From Arthrobacter sp. V1I9 (GTDB taxonomy: Bacteria; Actinomycetota; Actinomycetes; Actinomycetales; Micrococcaceae): DNA of 64,000 bases. A program made the position numbers and the translations under genes. The first letter of the stretch is position 1; each line of letters begins with the position of its first letter. Positions 43,913 through 52,296 of this stretch are shown here, piece after piece. The stretch lies in contig NZ_JAUSYU010000001.1 in assembly GCF_030817075.1 (NCBI RefSeq), forward strand, positions 310,001 to 374,000, read 5' to 3'. The notes below the pieces were generated by a model. The model saw nothing but the letters and a program-made list of their open reading frames with translations, was not told the origin of the DNA and made no database searches.

Positions 43913-44817
43913 TCAGATAACGGCCAGGGCGCCCTTGGCGCTTTCCACCATCACATGGGTGGCGGCGGGAAGATGCTTGACCTCGCCGTCAATTTGGCAA
44001 GGAACAGGGTCCCGTGTGGTGAATGCGTAGCTGCTGACGCTTGGTTGATTCCCGAGTCCCAGCGTCACGGCCCGAAGAGTCATCAGGGCCATCTTCCAGC
44101 GCCCGGAGTGCGGGAGCGTCACGACCTCGAACCGGCCGTCGTCGGGGCCGACCGACTCGCTCACCGTCCCATACTTGGCCATCCGCGAGATATTGGCCAG
44201 TATCAGGCTGCCAAAGCCCGCGGTGGCCCCGTCGGCCCGGACGAGCTCGAACGGGCTCAAGTGAGAGAGCGTGCGCGCCACGGACAAAAGTTCGAGGAAT
44301 TTGCCCTTTCCCCCGCTCTCGATTCCGATTGCCATAAGCGGCGTAAGTCCGAAACCTATGTAGGAGTGGGCGTAGTGAACCTGTGCCGGCGGCTCTTCCC
44401 CAAACGTTATGCGCAGCAGGTCGATGTGCCGGACCTGTCCTTCCCGGATAGCCTGCGGCAACGTTGTAGCGGGCATGCTCCGGTGATGGTCATTGGCGTT
44501 CCCTGCCGCGACAACGGTGCACACCGCCTTGCTGTCTGGAACGTCCATCACCCCGTTGACAACCTCGTTGTACCCGCCGTCGCCGCTAACGGAAACAATT
44601 AGCGGAGACCCGGTGGCCGCCACGGACCGCGCCAGGTCCCGCGCGTGCCCCGCAAAGTCGGTCGGCAGCAAATCAACCTGCAGATCCGGTGCGCCGGCGG
44701 CGAGTTCCGTTGCAGTTCGTAGATCCTGGCGGTCATGCCAGGCTTACCGGGATTGAAGACCAGCACAGCCCGATCAAAACGTGCTTTAGGCGCCCCGTCA
44801 GGTCCACTCGCTGTCAT
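43913..44817 (-). pseudogene. Diacylglycerol-kinase-type lipid kinase, frameshifted
   Basis: The N-terminus (F-D-R-A-V-L-V-F-N-P-G-K-P-G, frame from 44817) and the rest (L-P-T-D-F-A-G-H-A-R onward) are in different frames joined at about 44712, where one missing G explains the break. The kinase loop is S-V-S-G-D-G-G-Y-N-E-V-V-N-G; usual members have G-G-D-G-T, so S and G-Y replace the common G and T, which may alter activity. The C-terminal domain has A-H-S-Y-I-G-F-G-L-T and C-Q-I-D-G-E. Intact, it would phosphorylate a membrane lipid at the inner face. It follows the 77-residue gene by 16 bases. Confidence 0.75.
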
Positions 44818-44833
44818 CGGCGTTGCAGCCCTA

Positions 44834-45067
44834 TCATTCCCCCAGGTCGTCCGCTACGCGGCGAAGGTCCTGAACCCAGCCGGTTGAACGGCTGGGCGCT
44901 CCGGAACTGGCTTCAAAGTTGCCAAGAGCTTCCGCTATGCGCTCCAGTGCTTCCGAGATATTGGCCTTGACTGCCGCGTATCCTTCCTCCGAGCGGGGGT
45001 CGGAAGAAGCCGCCGACAGCTGCTCAGCTCCGGACCTGATGACAAGTGAGGCCTCGTACTCGTTCAC
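44834..45067 (-). CDS. Small helical hypothetical protein
   Basis: A 77-residue soluble helical protein (N-E-Y-E-A-S-L-V-I-R-S-G-A-E-Q-L, I-S-E-A-L-E-R-I-A-E-A-L-G) starting at a GTG after GCGAGG. First gene of a two-gene unit with the lipid kinase. Family unknown. Confidence 0.6.
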   Translation of the reverse strand: MNEYEASLVIRSGAEQLSAASSDPRSEEGYAAVKANISEALERIAEALGNFEASSGAPSRSTGWVQDLRRVADDLGE

Positions 45068-45316
45068 ACCTGCACCTCGCACTTCCTTGCATAGGAGACG
45101 TGTAGCAACACTACGAGCACAACCATACATCCGCGGTACCCCAGCCGACTCGGTCCCCGGATGCACCAGCAGTTGATAGTTCCCACATGGAAATAAAAAA
45201 AGTACCAGCGGCCGAAAAGTGTGAGGTCATGGGCAGCACCTGCCATCAGGACGAGGATGCTTCGGTGTTTCCTACCTGGGCTTCCTGAAGAGCAGTTGCG
45301 ATGGGAGCATGCCCCT

Positions 45317-45643
45317 ATGAGTGACCAACACAGCAAGGACCGGCAGGACCAAAGCCTGCATCAGCACGGGCAGTCGGCCCCGAGCACGCAGCCGATGCGA
45401 ACCGTCGCGCAACGTCGACGGGAATCGGAAGAGAAGCTGGGTTCCCACCTTCGTGAAGCGCGTCAGAAGATTGAAAACCGTCAAGCCGCTGAATCAGAGG
45501 GAGCCGCCGGAAATTTCGGGGCTGAGGAAGTAGACGCCAGTGACGTTGCCACCATCCAAGCGAACGACCAGGTAAACGCCCCGGACCGCATCGATCTGAT
45601 CACCAACCAGGCCATCCCTAAAACGGGTAACGAAGAAGGATAA
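45317..45643 (+). CDS. Hydrophilic hypothetical protein
   Basis: A 108-residue Gln/Arg/Glu-rich protein with a predicted coiled-coil (R-T-V-A-Q-R-R-R-E-S-E-E-K then R-E-A-R-Q-K-I-E-N-R) and an acidic C-terminus. ATG at 45317 after GGAGC; the longer frame is less likely. No family recognised; composition is like stress-related disordered proteins. Confidence 0.55.
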   Translation: MSDQHSKDRQDQSLHQHGQSAPSTQPMRTVAQRRRESEEKLGSHLREARQKIENRQAAESEGAAGNFGAEEVDASDVATIQANDQVNAPDRIDLITNQAIPKTGNEEG

Positions 45644-46099
45644 AGCCCGTGGCAAAGCCTTGAAACTTTCAGTGGTGAGACTGCCGGAAGCAGCCCGCCA
45701 ACTTGTCGGCATCGATCGCAGTAGCCTCTCTAGCCCACCCCCTTTGGACTTGTTTCCGCCATTTTCCGTCGTGACAGTACCGAAGTCATCCCGACGGAAG
45801 ATCGCGGCGGGGGTTTTGGGACAACACCCTGTCGTTCGGAATCAACCTGCTCCGGCCGTCCAGTACTAGATTGGGCAGCTTGGTAGGCGACCAAGGGATG
45901 GGATTGCCCTGAAGCCGGCGAACCGCCCCCACGGTCAGAATCTCCCCGCGGAGCGCGATTTCTGCCCAGGAGGAGCCTGTCAGCTTAACGCCGACCATCG
46001 TCACCGTGCGAAGCATTGACGAAGTCCGCGATCTTGCCGTGTCCGGATCCTTCGGCGAGGAATTCCTCGTCTGCGAGGGGTGCGTGTGGCTGGTTCCAG

Positions 46100-46300
46100 T
46101 TGTCGAGTCCGTCAGCACTTTTGGGTCCCTGGAGACGGACACAATGACGGCTGCTGGGACATCACGGAGCTTCATGTTGCTTTGACGGCATCTTGAGGAT
46201 CTTCAGGGCCGATTCCTGGCTGCAGCGGTTCTGGACTATCACCGCTCCGACCGCGAGATCGATCGTGGTCCCGGGTTCCATCACGGTCGTGCGGGGAAGC
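46100..46300 (-). pseudogene. ANTAR-domain relic
   Basis: The minus strand reads I-D-L-A-V-G-A-V-I-V-Q-N-R-C-S-Q-E-S-A-L and K-I-L-K, then after a frameshift K-L-R-D-V-P-A-A-V-I-V-S-V-S and D-P-K-V-L-T. This follows the ANTAR ending of the genes at 16834 and 39719 throughout. The GAF domain is gone and the last residues are changed. Confidence 0.8.
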
Positions 46301-46337
46301 ACTACGGCCCCGGTAATGAAAAATATCCCTGTCCGCA

Positions 46338-46414
46338 CCGGTGCAAACGAGCCTCGCGGGGCTAGGGTTGGGTGGGTCGGCTATCGCCGCGCGAACTACC
46401 CTCAAGCAGGGTGC
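46338..46414 (+). promoter_or_regulatory. Conserved leader/promoter of GWYR family copy 3
   Basis: CCGGTGCAAA, 15 bases, TAGGGT then TGGGTGGGTCGG, and ACCCTCAAGCAGGGTGC up to the ATG; matches copy 1's leader most closely. It abuts the ANTAR relic. Confidence 0.55.
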
Positions 46415-46894
46415 ATGTACTCCAGGCAGTCCAGTTCCGAGCAATTTATGCGGTACCTGAAAAGTGTCGGGGGTTCAGAAGCTGATATCAGCGGACCTGC
46501 TTACATGGTCAGTGATGAAGACACCGTAGAGAGCGTGGTCTCGCGCCTGCGGATGGAACAGCGGCAAGACGGCTGTGAAGCCAAAGATCCGTCGATTCTC
46601 CATGCTTCTGCGCAGGTGATGATCAGCAGGCGGGATGAGGGCGATCCTGACCACCATGCCGGAGCTTCCCAGGAGGGGGAGTACCAGTTGGATGTCCATC
46701 TCGGTGAGGGGAACACCACCAGGGAAGGCGTCCCAGTAAGGGACATAGAGGATGCCAAGGTATGGGCACGTGCACGGATTGAGGCCCTCGGTGCCGAATT
46801 TGGAGCCATTTACTTCCCCGCAGGCGGGGGCCGCGCACCAGGGACAGGAGCCTTGGTGTCCAGCTTCGACCGCTCCGTGGGCTGGTACCGGTAG
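46415..46894 (+). CDS. Small conserved hypothetical protein, GWYR family copy 3
   Basis: A 159-residue protein nearly collinear with copy 1: S-S-S-E-Q-F-M-R-Y-L-K-S, D-T-V-E-S-V-V-S-R-L-R, S-I-L-H-A-S-A-Q-V-M-I-S-R-R-D-E-G, D-I-E-D-A-K-V-W-A-R and the S-F-D-R-S-V-G-W-Y-R end. The open frame extends 74 codons upstream through the leader and relic, but the ATG at 46415 matches the paralogues. Soluble; function unknown. Confidence 0.78.
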   Translation: MYSRQSSSEQFMRYLKSVGGSEADISGPAYMVSDEDTVESVVSRLRMEQRQDGCEAKDPSILHASAQVMISRRDEGDPDHHAGASQEGEYQLDVHLGEGNTTREGVPVRDIEDAKVWARARIEALGAEFGAIYFPAGGGRAPGTGALVSSFDRSVGWYR

Positions 46895-47474
46895 TCCGAT
46901 GCGCACCAGGGAATGGTCGGGGTGATGAGTAAGGGGCTGTTATGACGGACGCTGGTAACAGGATGGTTGAACACCCGGATCGCTGCCCCCGCCCCAACTA
47001 CACCCTCCGAGTAGTTAGACACGGGAACCGTTCCTTCGTATTTGGGGGAGGAGCGGGGACTCGAGTGTCCAGGTCAGACTGAAGCTGCTGAGGCCCCATA
47101 CGTTGCCGCGCGCAACTTACTGGTGTCCGTGCATGGTGTTTCTATACTATTCGTGCCGACGGACAGCTGAGCCGGAGCGATGCACGTTCTTACCGGCGCT
47201 TCATGCGAGTAGGGCCGCCAAACACGGGGAACTCCGACCAAGAGCGGTAGGCCGGAGTTCCGTGTCCAAAAGGTACACCCCAGCGTTGTAGTTCGCTAGG
47301 CATGTCACCGGCAATTCAAGCCGGTCAATGAAACAAGGGCAGCAAGTGGGCGTTCACGAACCCTTACCGGCAGGCCAAAGAGCCGATCATGGCGATTCCG
47401 TCAGGTCGCCGTTGGTTATGGCCTGGGGAGCAGAAAGGCGCGCTTCACCTTTCACGAGTTAAGGCATGGCAGCC
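46895..47474. other. Gene-poor stretch with a hairpin and repeated elements
   Basis: No supported gene. Contains the 21-base element shared with 350-370 (at 47032-47052), an imperfect hairpin at 47222-47266 (ACACGG-GG-AACTCCG against CGGAGTTCCGTGT, two bulged bases), and the dispersed repeat at 47382-47404. Confidence 0.5.
47382..47404 (+). repeat. Dispersed repeat related to 18132-18154
   Basis: GCCGATCATGGCGATTCCGT then CA. Preceded by CCAAAGA as in the copy at 48642 (TTTAAAGA). Confidence 0.45.
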
Positions 47475-47505
47475 GTCGCTTCCGTGCTGGCGTCAGGGTA
47501 GTGCC
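47475..47505 (+). repeat. 31-base dispersed repeat, copy 2
   Basis: Matches 37610-37640 with one substitution; directly abuts the MFS fragment, marking the break point. Confidence 0.65.
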
Positions 47506-47775
47506 CCGGCCATGTTCCTTCTCGCCCTCGGGTTCGGCCTCGGCGTCATTGCCCTGACCCAGGCCGCGGTCTACAACACGGCATCCCACGAGGCCGGCGT
47601 TGCCTCAGCACTGCTCAACTCGGCGCAGCAAATTGGGGTGGCCCTGGGATTGGCGGTTCTGGCTGGCATCGCCGCAACAGTCACCGGGACATCCGAACCC
47701 GGCGCAGCAGCGGACGCTCAACCGGTCGCCGGGTACGGTAGTGCACTCGCCTTGGCAGCCTTCTTCACCAGCTGG
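47506..47775 (+). pseudogene. Fragment of a DHA2-type MFS exporter
   Basis: About 88 codons equivalent to residues 365-455 of the exporter at 23671: F-L-L-A-L-G-F-G-L-G-V-I-A-L, S-A-L-L-N-S-A-Q-Q-I-G-V-A, V-A-G-Y-G-S-A-L. DNA similarity is also high. Both ends are abrupt and about 360 N-terminal residues are missing. Confidence 0.85.
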
Positions 47776-47979
47776 CGGCTCGGGGCCGACGCTGTGGACT
47801 CAGCAAAGTACTGGGCAACCTGGTATCCCGGAGGACCCAGAAGGCGGCGCTGAGGATCATCCCGCACGCCGTCTTAGGGCAGCGGATTCGTCCTCTTCTC
47901 GTGTCTCCGACCAAACAGGACTCACGTCGGCAGATAAATCGCAATCCTTTGAGGACTTGCTGCCCCTAATGACAAAACG

Positions 47980-48004
47980 CCGATAAATGGACCTTTCGTC
48001 AAGC
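47980..48004 (+). repeat. Dispersed repeat related to 18132-18154
   Basis: CCGATAAATGGACCTTTCGT then CAAGC; follows the MFS fragment region. Confidence 0.5.
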
Positions 48005-48129
48005 TACGGGCCCGTCGGGGCCAGAGGTCCCCGTCTAAGTAGTAGGGCAGGGAGGCCTGTAAAAATGGTGGGATGAATAAATTTGAAGCCGCGACCGGAG
48101 TGGGACAGGACTCGGTCCTGTAGGTTCGC

Positions 48130-48559
48130 GTGACACTGGTCGACAGCGAGCCTGAGATTTGGCGTCTGGTCGAGATCCGGGGCTCCCTGGCTTTGAGCCG
48201 ACAGGCCTGAGGAGGATTGCTCCCTGGACGAGCTGCTCGCGCTGGGATCGGGCGGCGCGTTCTACGAGTACGACTTTGGTGACAGCTGGCTACACCGGCT
48301 CGAGCTAGTGTCCCGCCGGCCCGCAGTCGAAGAGAGTCTGCCGGCCCGGCTGCTCGACGGTGCCCGGCGCGGCCCGCTGGAAGACTCCGGAGGTTTTCCC
48401 GGCTACGAGGAGATCATGGATGCCTTGGCCGACCGGTCGCATCCTGACCACGCTGAATACTCCGCATGGGTGGCCGACATAACCGGCTCCGATGCACCGT
48501 TTGACCCTGCCTTCCTGGACATCCCCGCCGTGAATCGGATGCTGGCTGAGCTATCTTGA
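48130..48559 (+). pseudogene. Decayed PRiA4_ORF3-family protein
   Basis: The last part (from about 48227) reads Y-E-Y-D-F-G-D-S-W-L-H-R-L-E-L, L-L-D-G-A-R-R-G-P-L-E-D-S-G-G and A-V-N-R-M-L-A-E-L, typical of the plasmid pRiA4b ORF-3 family. An upstream piece, V-D-S-E-P-E-I-W-R-L-V-E-I-R-G, is in another frame and stops at a TGA near 48207; the middle is deleted. A short product from 48308 (83 codons) could exist but would lack the domain core. Confidence 0.75.
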
Positions 48560-48641
48560 GTCAAGGGATTCCAAGCGAAGATGCCACGAATGACGGCAGA
48601 AAACGGCCCCTTTTGCAGGCCCTCCCCGGCCATTTAAAGAG

Positions 48642-48664
48642 CCGATAACAGTGATTCCGTCAAG
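48642..48664 (+). repeat. Dispersed repeat related to 18132-18154
   Basis: GCCGATAACAGTGATTCCGT then CAA; closes the relic zone that starts at 47382. Confidence 0.45.
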
Positions 48665-48793
48665 CTAGCTGCCGATGTCGGCGGTGGCGGTGTGGTCTTC
48701 ATAGAGAAATGGGCGAGCGGATAGGCGCTGAATGGACGAGGCAACGCAGGTGCCACCGCGGGTTCTTTTCAAGCACAAGTCTCCTCGTCAGGA

Positions 48794-50047
48794 TCAGAGG
48801 GTGGCTGCCTTTTTGAGCAGAACGTCTTTTTGTTGTTCGTTGGCGGTGAGTGCGGCTGCCTGCAGCAGTTCGGTTTTGGCTTCGTCGATTCTCCCGAGTT
48901 TGGTGAGCAGTTCTCCTCTGATACCGGGCAGAAGGTGTGAGCGGCGGAGGGCGCCCTCGGCAACGAGGCGGTCCACGATCTTCAGGGCGGCGGCAGGTCC
49001 GGTGGCCATGGAAACGGCTACGGCGTGGTTGAGTTCGACGACGGGGCTGGGTGCCAGGCGTCCGAGGGCTTCGTAGAGCAGAACGATTTTGTTCCAGTCG
49101 GTTCCTTCGAAACTGCGGGCGGTCGCGTGGCATTGGGCGATGGCAGCCTGGAGGCAGTAGTTTCCCCTTCCGCGGCCGAGCGCATCTGCCCGTGCCAGGG
49201 ATGTGAGGCCACGGCCGATTTGGGTCCTGTCCCAGCGTGATCTGTCCTGGTCCGCGAGCAGGACTGGGCGGCCGTCGCGGTTGACGCGCGCGGCGAACCG
49301 GGACGCCTGGAATTCCATCAGCGCAACGAGTCCGTGGACTTCAGGTTCCCGTGGCAGCAGGCCGGCGAGTACGCGGCCAAGGCGCAGTGCTTCGTTGGCG
49401 ACCTCGGTCCGGATCCACCGGTCGCCCGTTGTGGCGGCATAGCCTTCGGTGAAGATGAGGTACAGCACCGCCAGTACCGCGCTCAGGCGCGCGTTCCACT
49501 CGTTCGGTTCGGGGGTGTCGAAGGGCACCTGGGCGGCCGAGAGAGTCTTTTTTGCCCGAACGATGCGTTGCTGGACGGTGGCGACGGGAACGAGCAGCAT
49601 CCGTGCGATCTCCTCGGTGGTCAGGCCACCGACGGTTCGCAGCGTCAAGGCGACCTGCCCCTCACGGGAGAGCACGGGGTGGCAGGCGGTGAAGACGAGC
49701 CTAAGCACGTCATCGGGGATCGGCTGCCACTGGTCCTCAGTCACCTCCCTGAGGTCGTGGGCAATCGCGCGGTAGCGTTCGTCGAGCCGCTCCCGGCGGC
49801 GCCACGCATCTATTGCCTTGCGTTTAGCCACGACCGTGAGCCAGGCGCCCGGGTTATCCGGGACGCCCGACCCGGGCCATTGCGTCAGGGCGTCGATCAG
49901 GGCTTCCTGCGCGAGATCTTCAGCCATCCCCACATCGCCGGTCACCTTGGCAAGTGTTGCGATGATTTTGGCGCTTTCGATCCGCCACACCGCGTCCAGG
50001 GTCCGCTGAATAGCCGGCGTGGGGGAGGGCAGGTCCATCTCGGGCAT
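48794..50047 (-). CDS. ECF42-type RNA polymerase sigma factor
   Basis: About 417 residues. Region 2 (about 10-80) includes V-G-M-A-E-D-L-A-Q-E-A and W-L-T-V-V-A-K-R-K-A-I-D; region 4 (about 125-175) has G-L-T-T-E-E-I-A-R-M-L-L-V-P-V-A-T-V; the large C-terminal part is the DUF6596/TPR-like extension with A-V-L-Y-L-I-F-T-E-G-Y. This architecture plus a YciI-like partner gene is the hallmark of group ECF42, in which no classical anti-sigma factor is known and the extension is needed for function. Start at 50047 or 50038, close to the YciI stop. Confidence 0.92.
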   Translation of the reverse strand: MPEMDLPSPTPAIQRTLDAVWRIESAKIIATLAKVTGDVGMAEDLAQEALIDALTQWPGSGVPDNPGAWLTVVAKRKAIDAWRRRERLDERYRAIAHDLREVTEDQWQPIPDDVLRLVFTACHPVLSREGQVALTLRTVGGLTTEEIARMLLVPVATVQQRIVRAKKTLSAAQVPFDTPEPNEWNARLSAVLAVLYLIFTEGYAATTGDRWIRTEVANEALRLGRVLAGLLPREPEVHGLVALMEFQASRFAARVNRDGRPVLLADQDRSRWDRTQIGRGLTSLARADALGRGRGNYCLQAAIAQCHATARSFEGTDWNKIVLLYEALGRLAPSPVVELNHAVAVSMATGPAAALKIVDRLVAEGALRRSHLLPGIRGELLTKLGRIDEAKTELLQAAALTANEQQKDVLLKKAATL

Positions 50048-50051
50048 GTGG

Positions 50052-50477
50052 CTAGGGCTGGTTGAGTTCCTCGCGCCAACCTGCTTCCTTTTGCAGGTAC
50101 TCGTTGTCGGCGAAATCTTCAAAGTCGCTCATATCGGTCACGCGGCGGACTTCGAGTTTGCTGCCCGGGCCAAGGGGGCAGCGGCTGGCCCACTGGACCG
50201 CTTCTTCCTTGCTGGCGGTCTGGATGATCCAGAAACCGTTGAACAGTTCATGGGTTTCCCCATATGGACCGTCGGTCACGATGGGGTTCTCGGCTGAGAA
50301 GTCGATAACGAACGCTTCGCTCATGTCATCGGAGAGCCCTTCACCGGCGAGCAGCACCCCGGCCTTCATGAGGGACTCGTTGTAGGCGCCCATGGCGTTG
50401 ATGATCTGCTCGGAATCCGCGGTTTCGTATGCCTTTTTCGCCTCATCGGTAGACCGCATGATCAGCATGAACTTCAC
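50052..50477 (-). CDS. YciI-like (DGPF) protein, ECF42 partner
   Basis: A 141-residue dimeric alpha/beta-barrel protein of the YCII/DGPF group. Landmarks: V-K-F-M-L-I-M-R-S-T at the start, A-G-V-L-L-A-G-E-G-L, and the name-giving V-T-D-G-P-Y-G-E-T. It starts at a GTG after AAGGAGAAG and ends four bases before the sigma factor, so they are one operon. DGPF proteins are the standard neighbours and probable targets of ECF42 sigma factors. Confidence 0.9.
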   Translation of the reverse strand: MKFMLIMRSTDEAKKAYETADSEQIINAMGAYNESLMKAGVLLAGEGLSDDMSEAFVIDFSAENPIVTDGPYGETHELFNGFWIIQTASKEEAVQWASRCPLGPGSKLEVRRVTDMSDFEDFADNEYLQKEAGWREELNQP

Positions 50478-50795
50478 TGTTCTTCTCCTTCGTATTGAGG
50501 TCGCCTGATGCGTCCTTCTACTATCGCGTCGAACAGGCAAGCACCGGATCGACAAGGACTAGGAAAATTCTTATTCACAGACGCTGGATAGCAAAAGTAT
50601 TCCCGGTCTTTGCTCGGCCGCTCGATCCCCCTGGGCCGGTTATTGGAACACTCGAACACCCAGGCCCATACGTCCTCAGGAGTCCGCAGACGCGCTGTGG
50701 CAGGTATTGATCGGCCGGGGCATCACCCCCGGGAAGAACACCTTGGCCATGACCGGGCCGGCGGCGGCAGACTAGCTGGGAGACGGCGTCCGCGC

Positions 50796-51098
50796 TTAGC
50801 TTTCGCACTCGATGCAGTATGAGTGGCCGTCCGCCTCCCGCGCCCGTTGGGACCGGTGCCGGACCAGGAAACAGGAGTAGCAGGTGAACTCATCCGCGCC
50901 CTGGGGAATGACCTGAACGATGAGCTCCTCAGAGACAATTTCTCCCCCGGGAGTCAGTCCCTCATCGAGTGCGTCGGACTCGTCCAGTTCCGTGACGACG
51001 CTGCGGGCATCCGGGGCATTCGCGGACTGCAAGTCCTCCAGTGAACGCTCCTGGGACTCCTTGACGTCGGAACGCACTTCGTCATAATCAGTTGCCAC
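50796..51098 (-). CDS. DUF4193 zinc-ribbon protein
   Basis: A 100-residue actinobacterial DUF4193 protein: V-A-T-D-Y-D-E-V start, an acidic middle, then C-Y-S-C-F-L-V-R-H-R-S-Q and Y-C-I-E-C as a four-Cys zinc ribbon. GTG start at 51098 after GAGAAG; the longer frame is spurious. Function unknown; widely conserved in Actinobacteria. The 318 bases between it and the YciI gene hold no gene. Confidence 0.9.
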   Translation of the reverse strand: MATDYDEVRSDVKESQERSLEDLQSANAPDARSVVTELDESDALDEGLTPGGEIVSEELIVQVIPQGADEFTCYSCFLVRHRSQRAREADGHSYCIECES

Positions 51099-51391
51099 TT
51101 GGTGCTTCTCATTCCTGATGGATTTTTCTGACGAGACTCCAACGCCTGCCAAGGCGTCATTGTTCCCGAAAACAGGGCCCGCCAGACGCGGACATTGTGG
51201 TGTCATTCCATGCGGAGTCAGACGCAGGAATTCCATATCGGGTAACTGGCCCGTGTCGAGGCAGCACGGATAGGCGCCATCGGTCGGAGCTTGTCCTGGT
51301 GATGAAAGTTTCCCGTCGTAGAGCCGCGGCCGGCAGGTCGCTCTTGCGGCTCCACCAGCGGTAAGTACAGGCAAAACAGTAAGATGGGCCC

Positions 51392-52126
51392 GTGTTGAGT
51401 CCATCAGGTAACGATCCCAAAGATCAGCTCCAGAGCATCCTGGTGGGTGCAGAGAATGGCGCTGAATTTCTCTCCGGACTCTCCAAGCTCGCCGCCGCTG
51501 CAGTTTCCGAGGAATCCGGCGACACCGTCGAGTGTGCGGTCACGGTCAAGGCAGGGCGCAGTCCCGCCACTGCCGCAGGGAGCAGCGAACGTGCGGTGGA
51601 GTTGGATCAGATCGAGCCGGCCGTTGGTGATGGTCCCTGCATGGCAGCGCTCCGGGAGATGTCACCGGTGCTGATTGACGACGTCGCTGCCGATAATCGG
51701 TGGCCGGAGTTGAACCGGAAGTTCGCCGAAGCGGGCGTGCTCAGCTCCTTAGGCGTGCCTTTGGAGATCAGCGGGAACGCCAAGGCCGCTCTGAACTTCT
51801 TTGCGTCCAGACCCGGCGCGTTCACTCCCAAGGTCTATGAAAAAGCCGTCGGCTTTGCCGCCGCCGCCCATAATGCTCTGCACCTCTCAGTCCGCATTAT
51901 CACTGCAGTGAACCGCGCGGAAGATCTGGAGGCGGCCATGCACGGCAGGACCGCCATCGACCTGGCGTGCGGGGTCATCATGGCGCAGAACAGGTGCTCA
52001 CAGGCAGAAGCGATGGCCATCCTCAGCAAAGTCTCCAGTAACCGCAACCAGAAACTGCGTGCCGTGGCCGTTGAACTGGTTGAACGGCTATCCGGCCACA
52101 GCATCCAAACCCACTTCGATGCCTAA
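51392..52126 (+). CDS. GAF-ANTAR RNA-binding regulator 4
   Basis: A 244-residue GAF-ANTAR protein. GAF about residues 15-165 (D-G-P-C-M-A-A-L, L-G-V-P-L-E-I-S-G-N); ANTAR about 180-240 (I-D-L-A-C-G-V-I-M-A-Q-N-R-C-S-Q-A-E-A-M, ending I-Q-T-H-F-D-A). The start is a GTG six bases after TAAGAT, so probably leaderless. A relic of a relative's first 45 residues lies at 41201-41349. Confidence 0.9.
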   Translation: MLSPSGNDPKDQLQSILVGAENGAEFLSGLSKLAAAAVSEESGDTVECAVTVKAGRSPATAAGSSERAVELDQIEPAVGDGPCMAALREMSPVLIDDVAADNRWPELNRKFAEAGVLSSLGVPLEISGNAKAALNFFASRPGAFTPKVYEKAVGFAAAAHNALHLSVRIITAVNRAEDLEAAMHGRTAIDLACGVIMAQNRCSQAEAMAILSKVSSNRNQKLRAVAVELVERLSGHSIQTHFDA

Positions 52127-52296
52127 GGGTCAGCGGTTTCCGGGATCCGCTTTTTCCAGAAAAAATGAGCCGACCATGACACGTCCTTTACTCCGGCACG
52201 ACGCCGATGGTCGGCGCCGCGTCCTGGTCCCGCCCGGCGCCGGTGGGCACCGGCGGGACCGGTGCTGATCCCTTCGACAGGTGGTGCCACACGGGG

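Noticed and set aside
47222..47266. Bulged hairpin resembling an integron attC site
   Set aside because: No conserved attC core sites, no integrase and no cassette array; more likely a terminator or element remnant.
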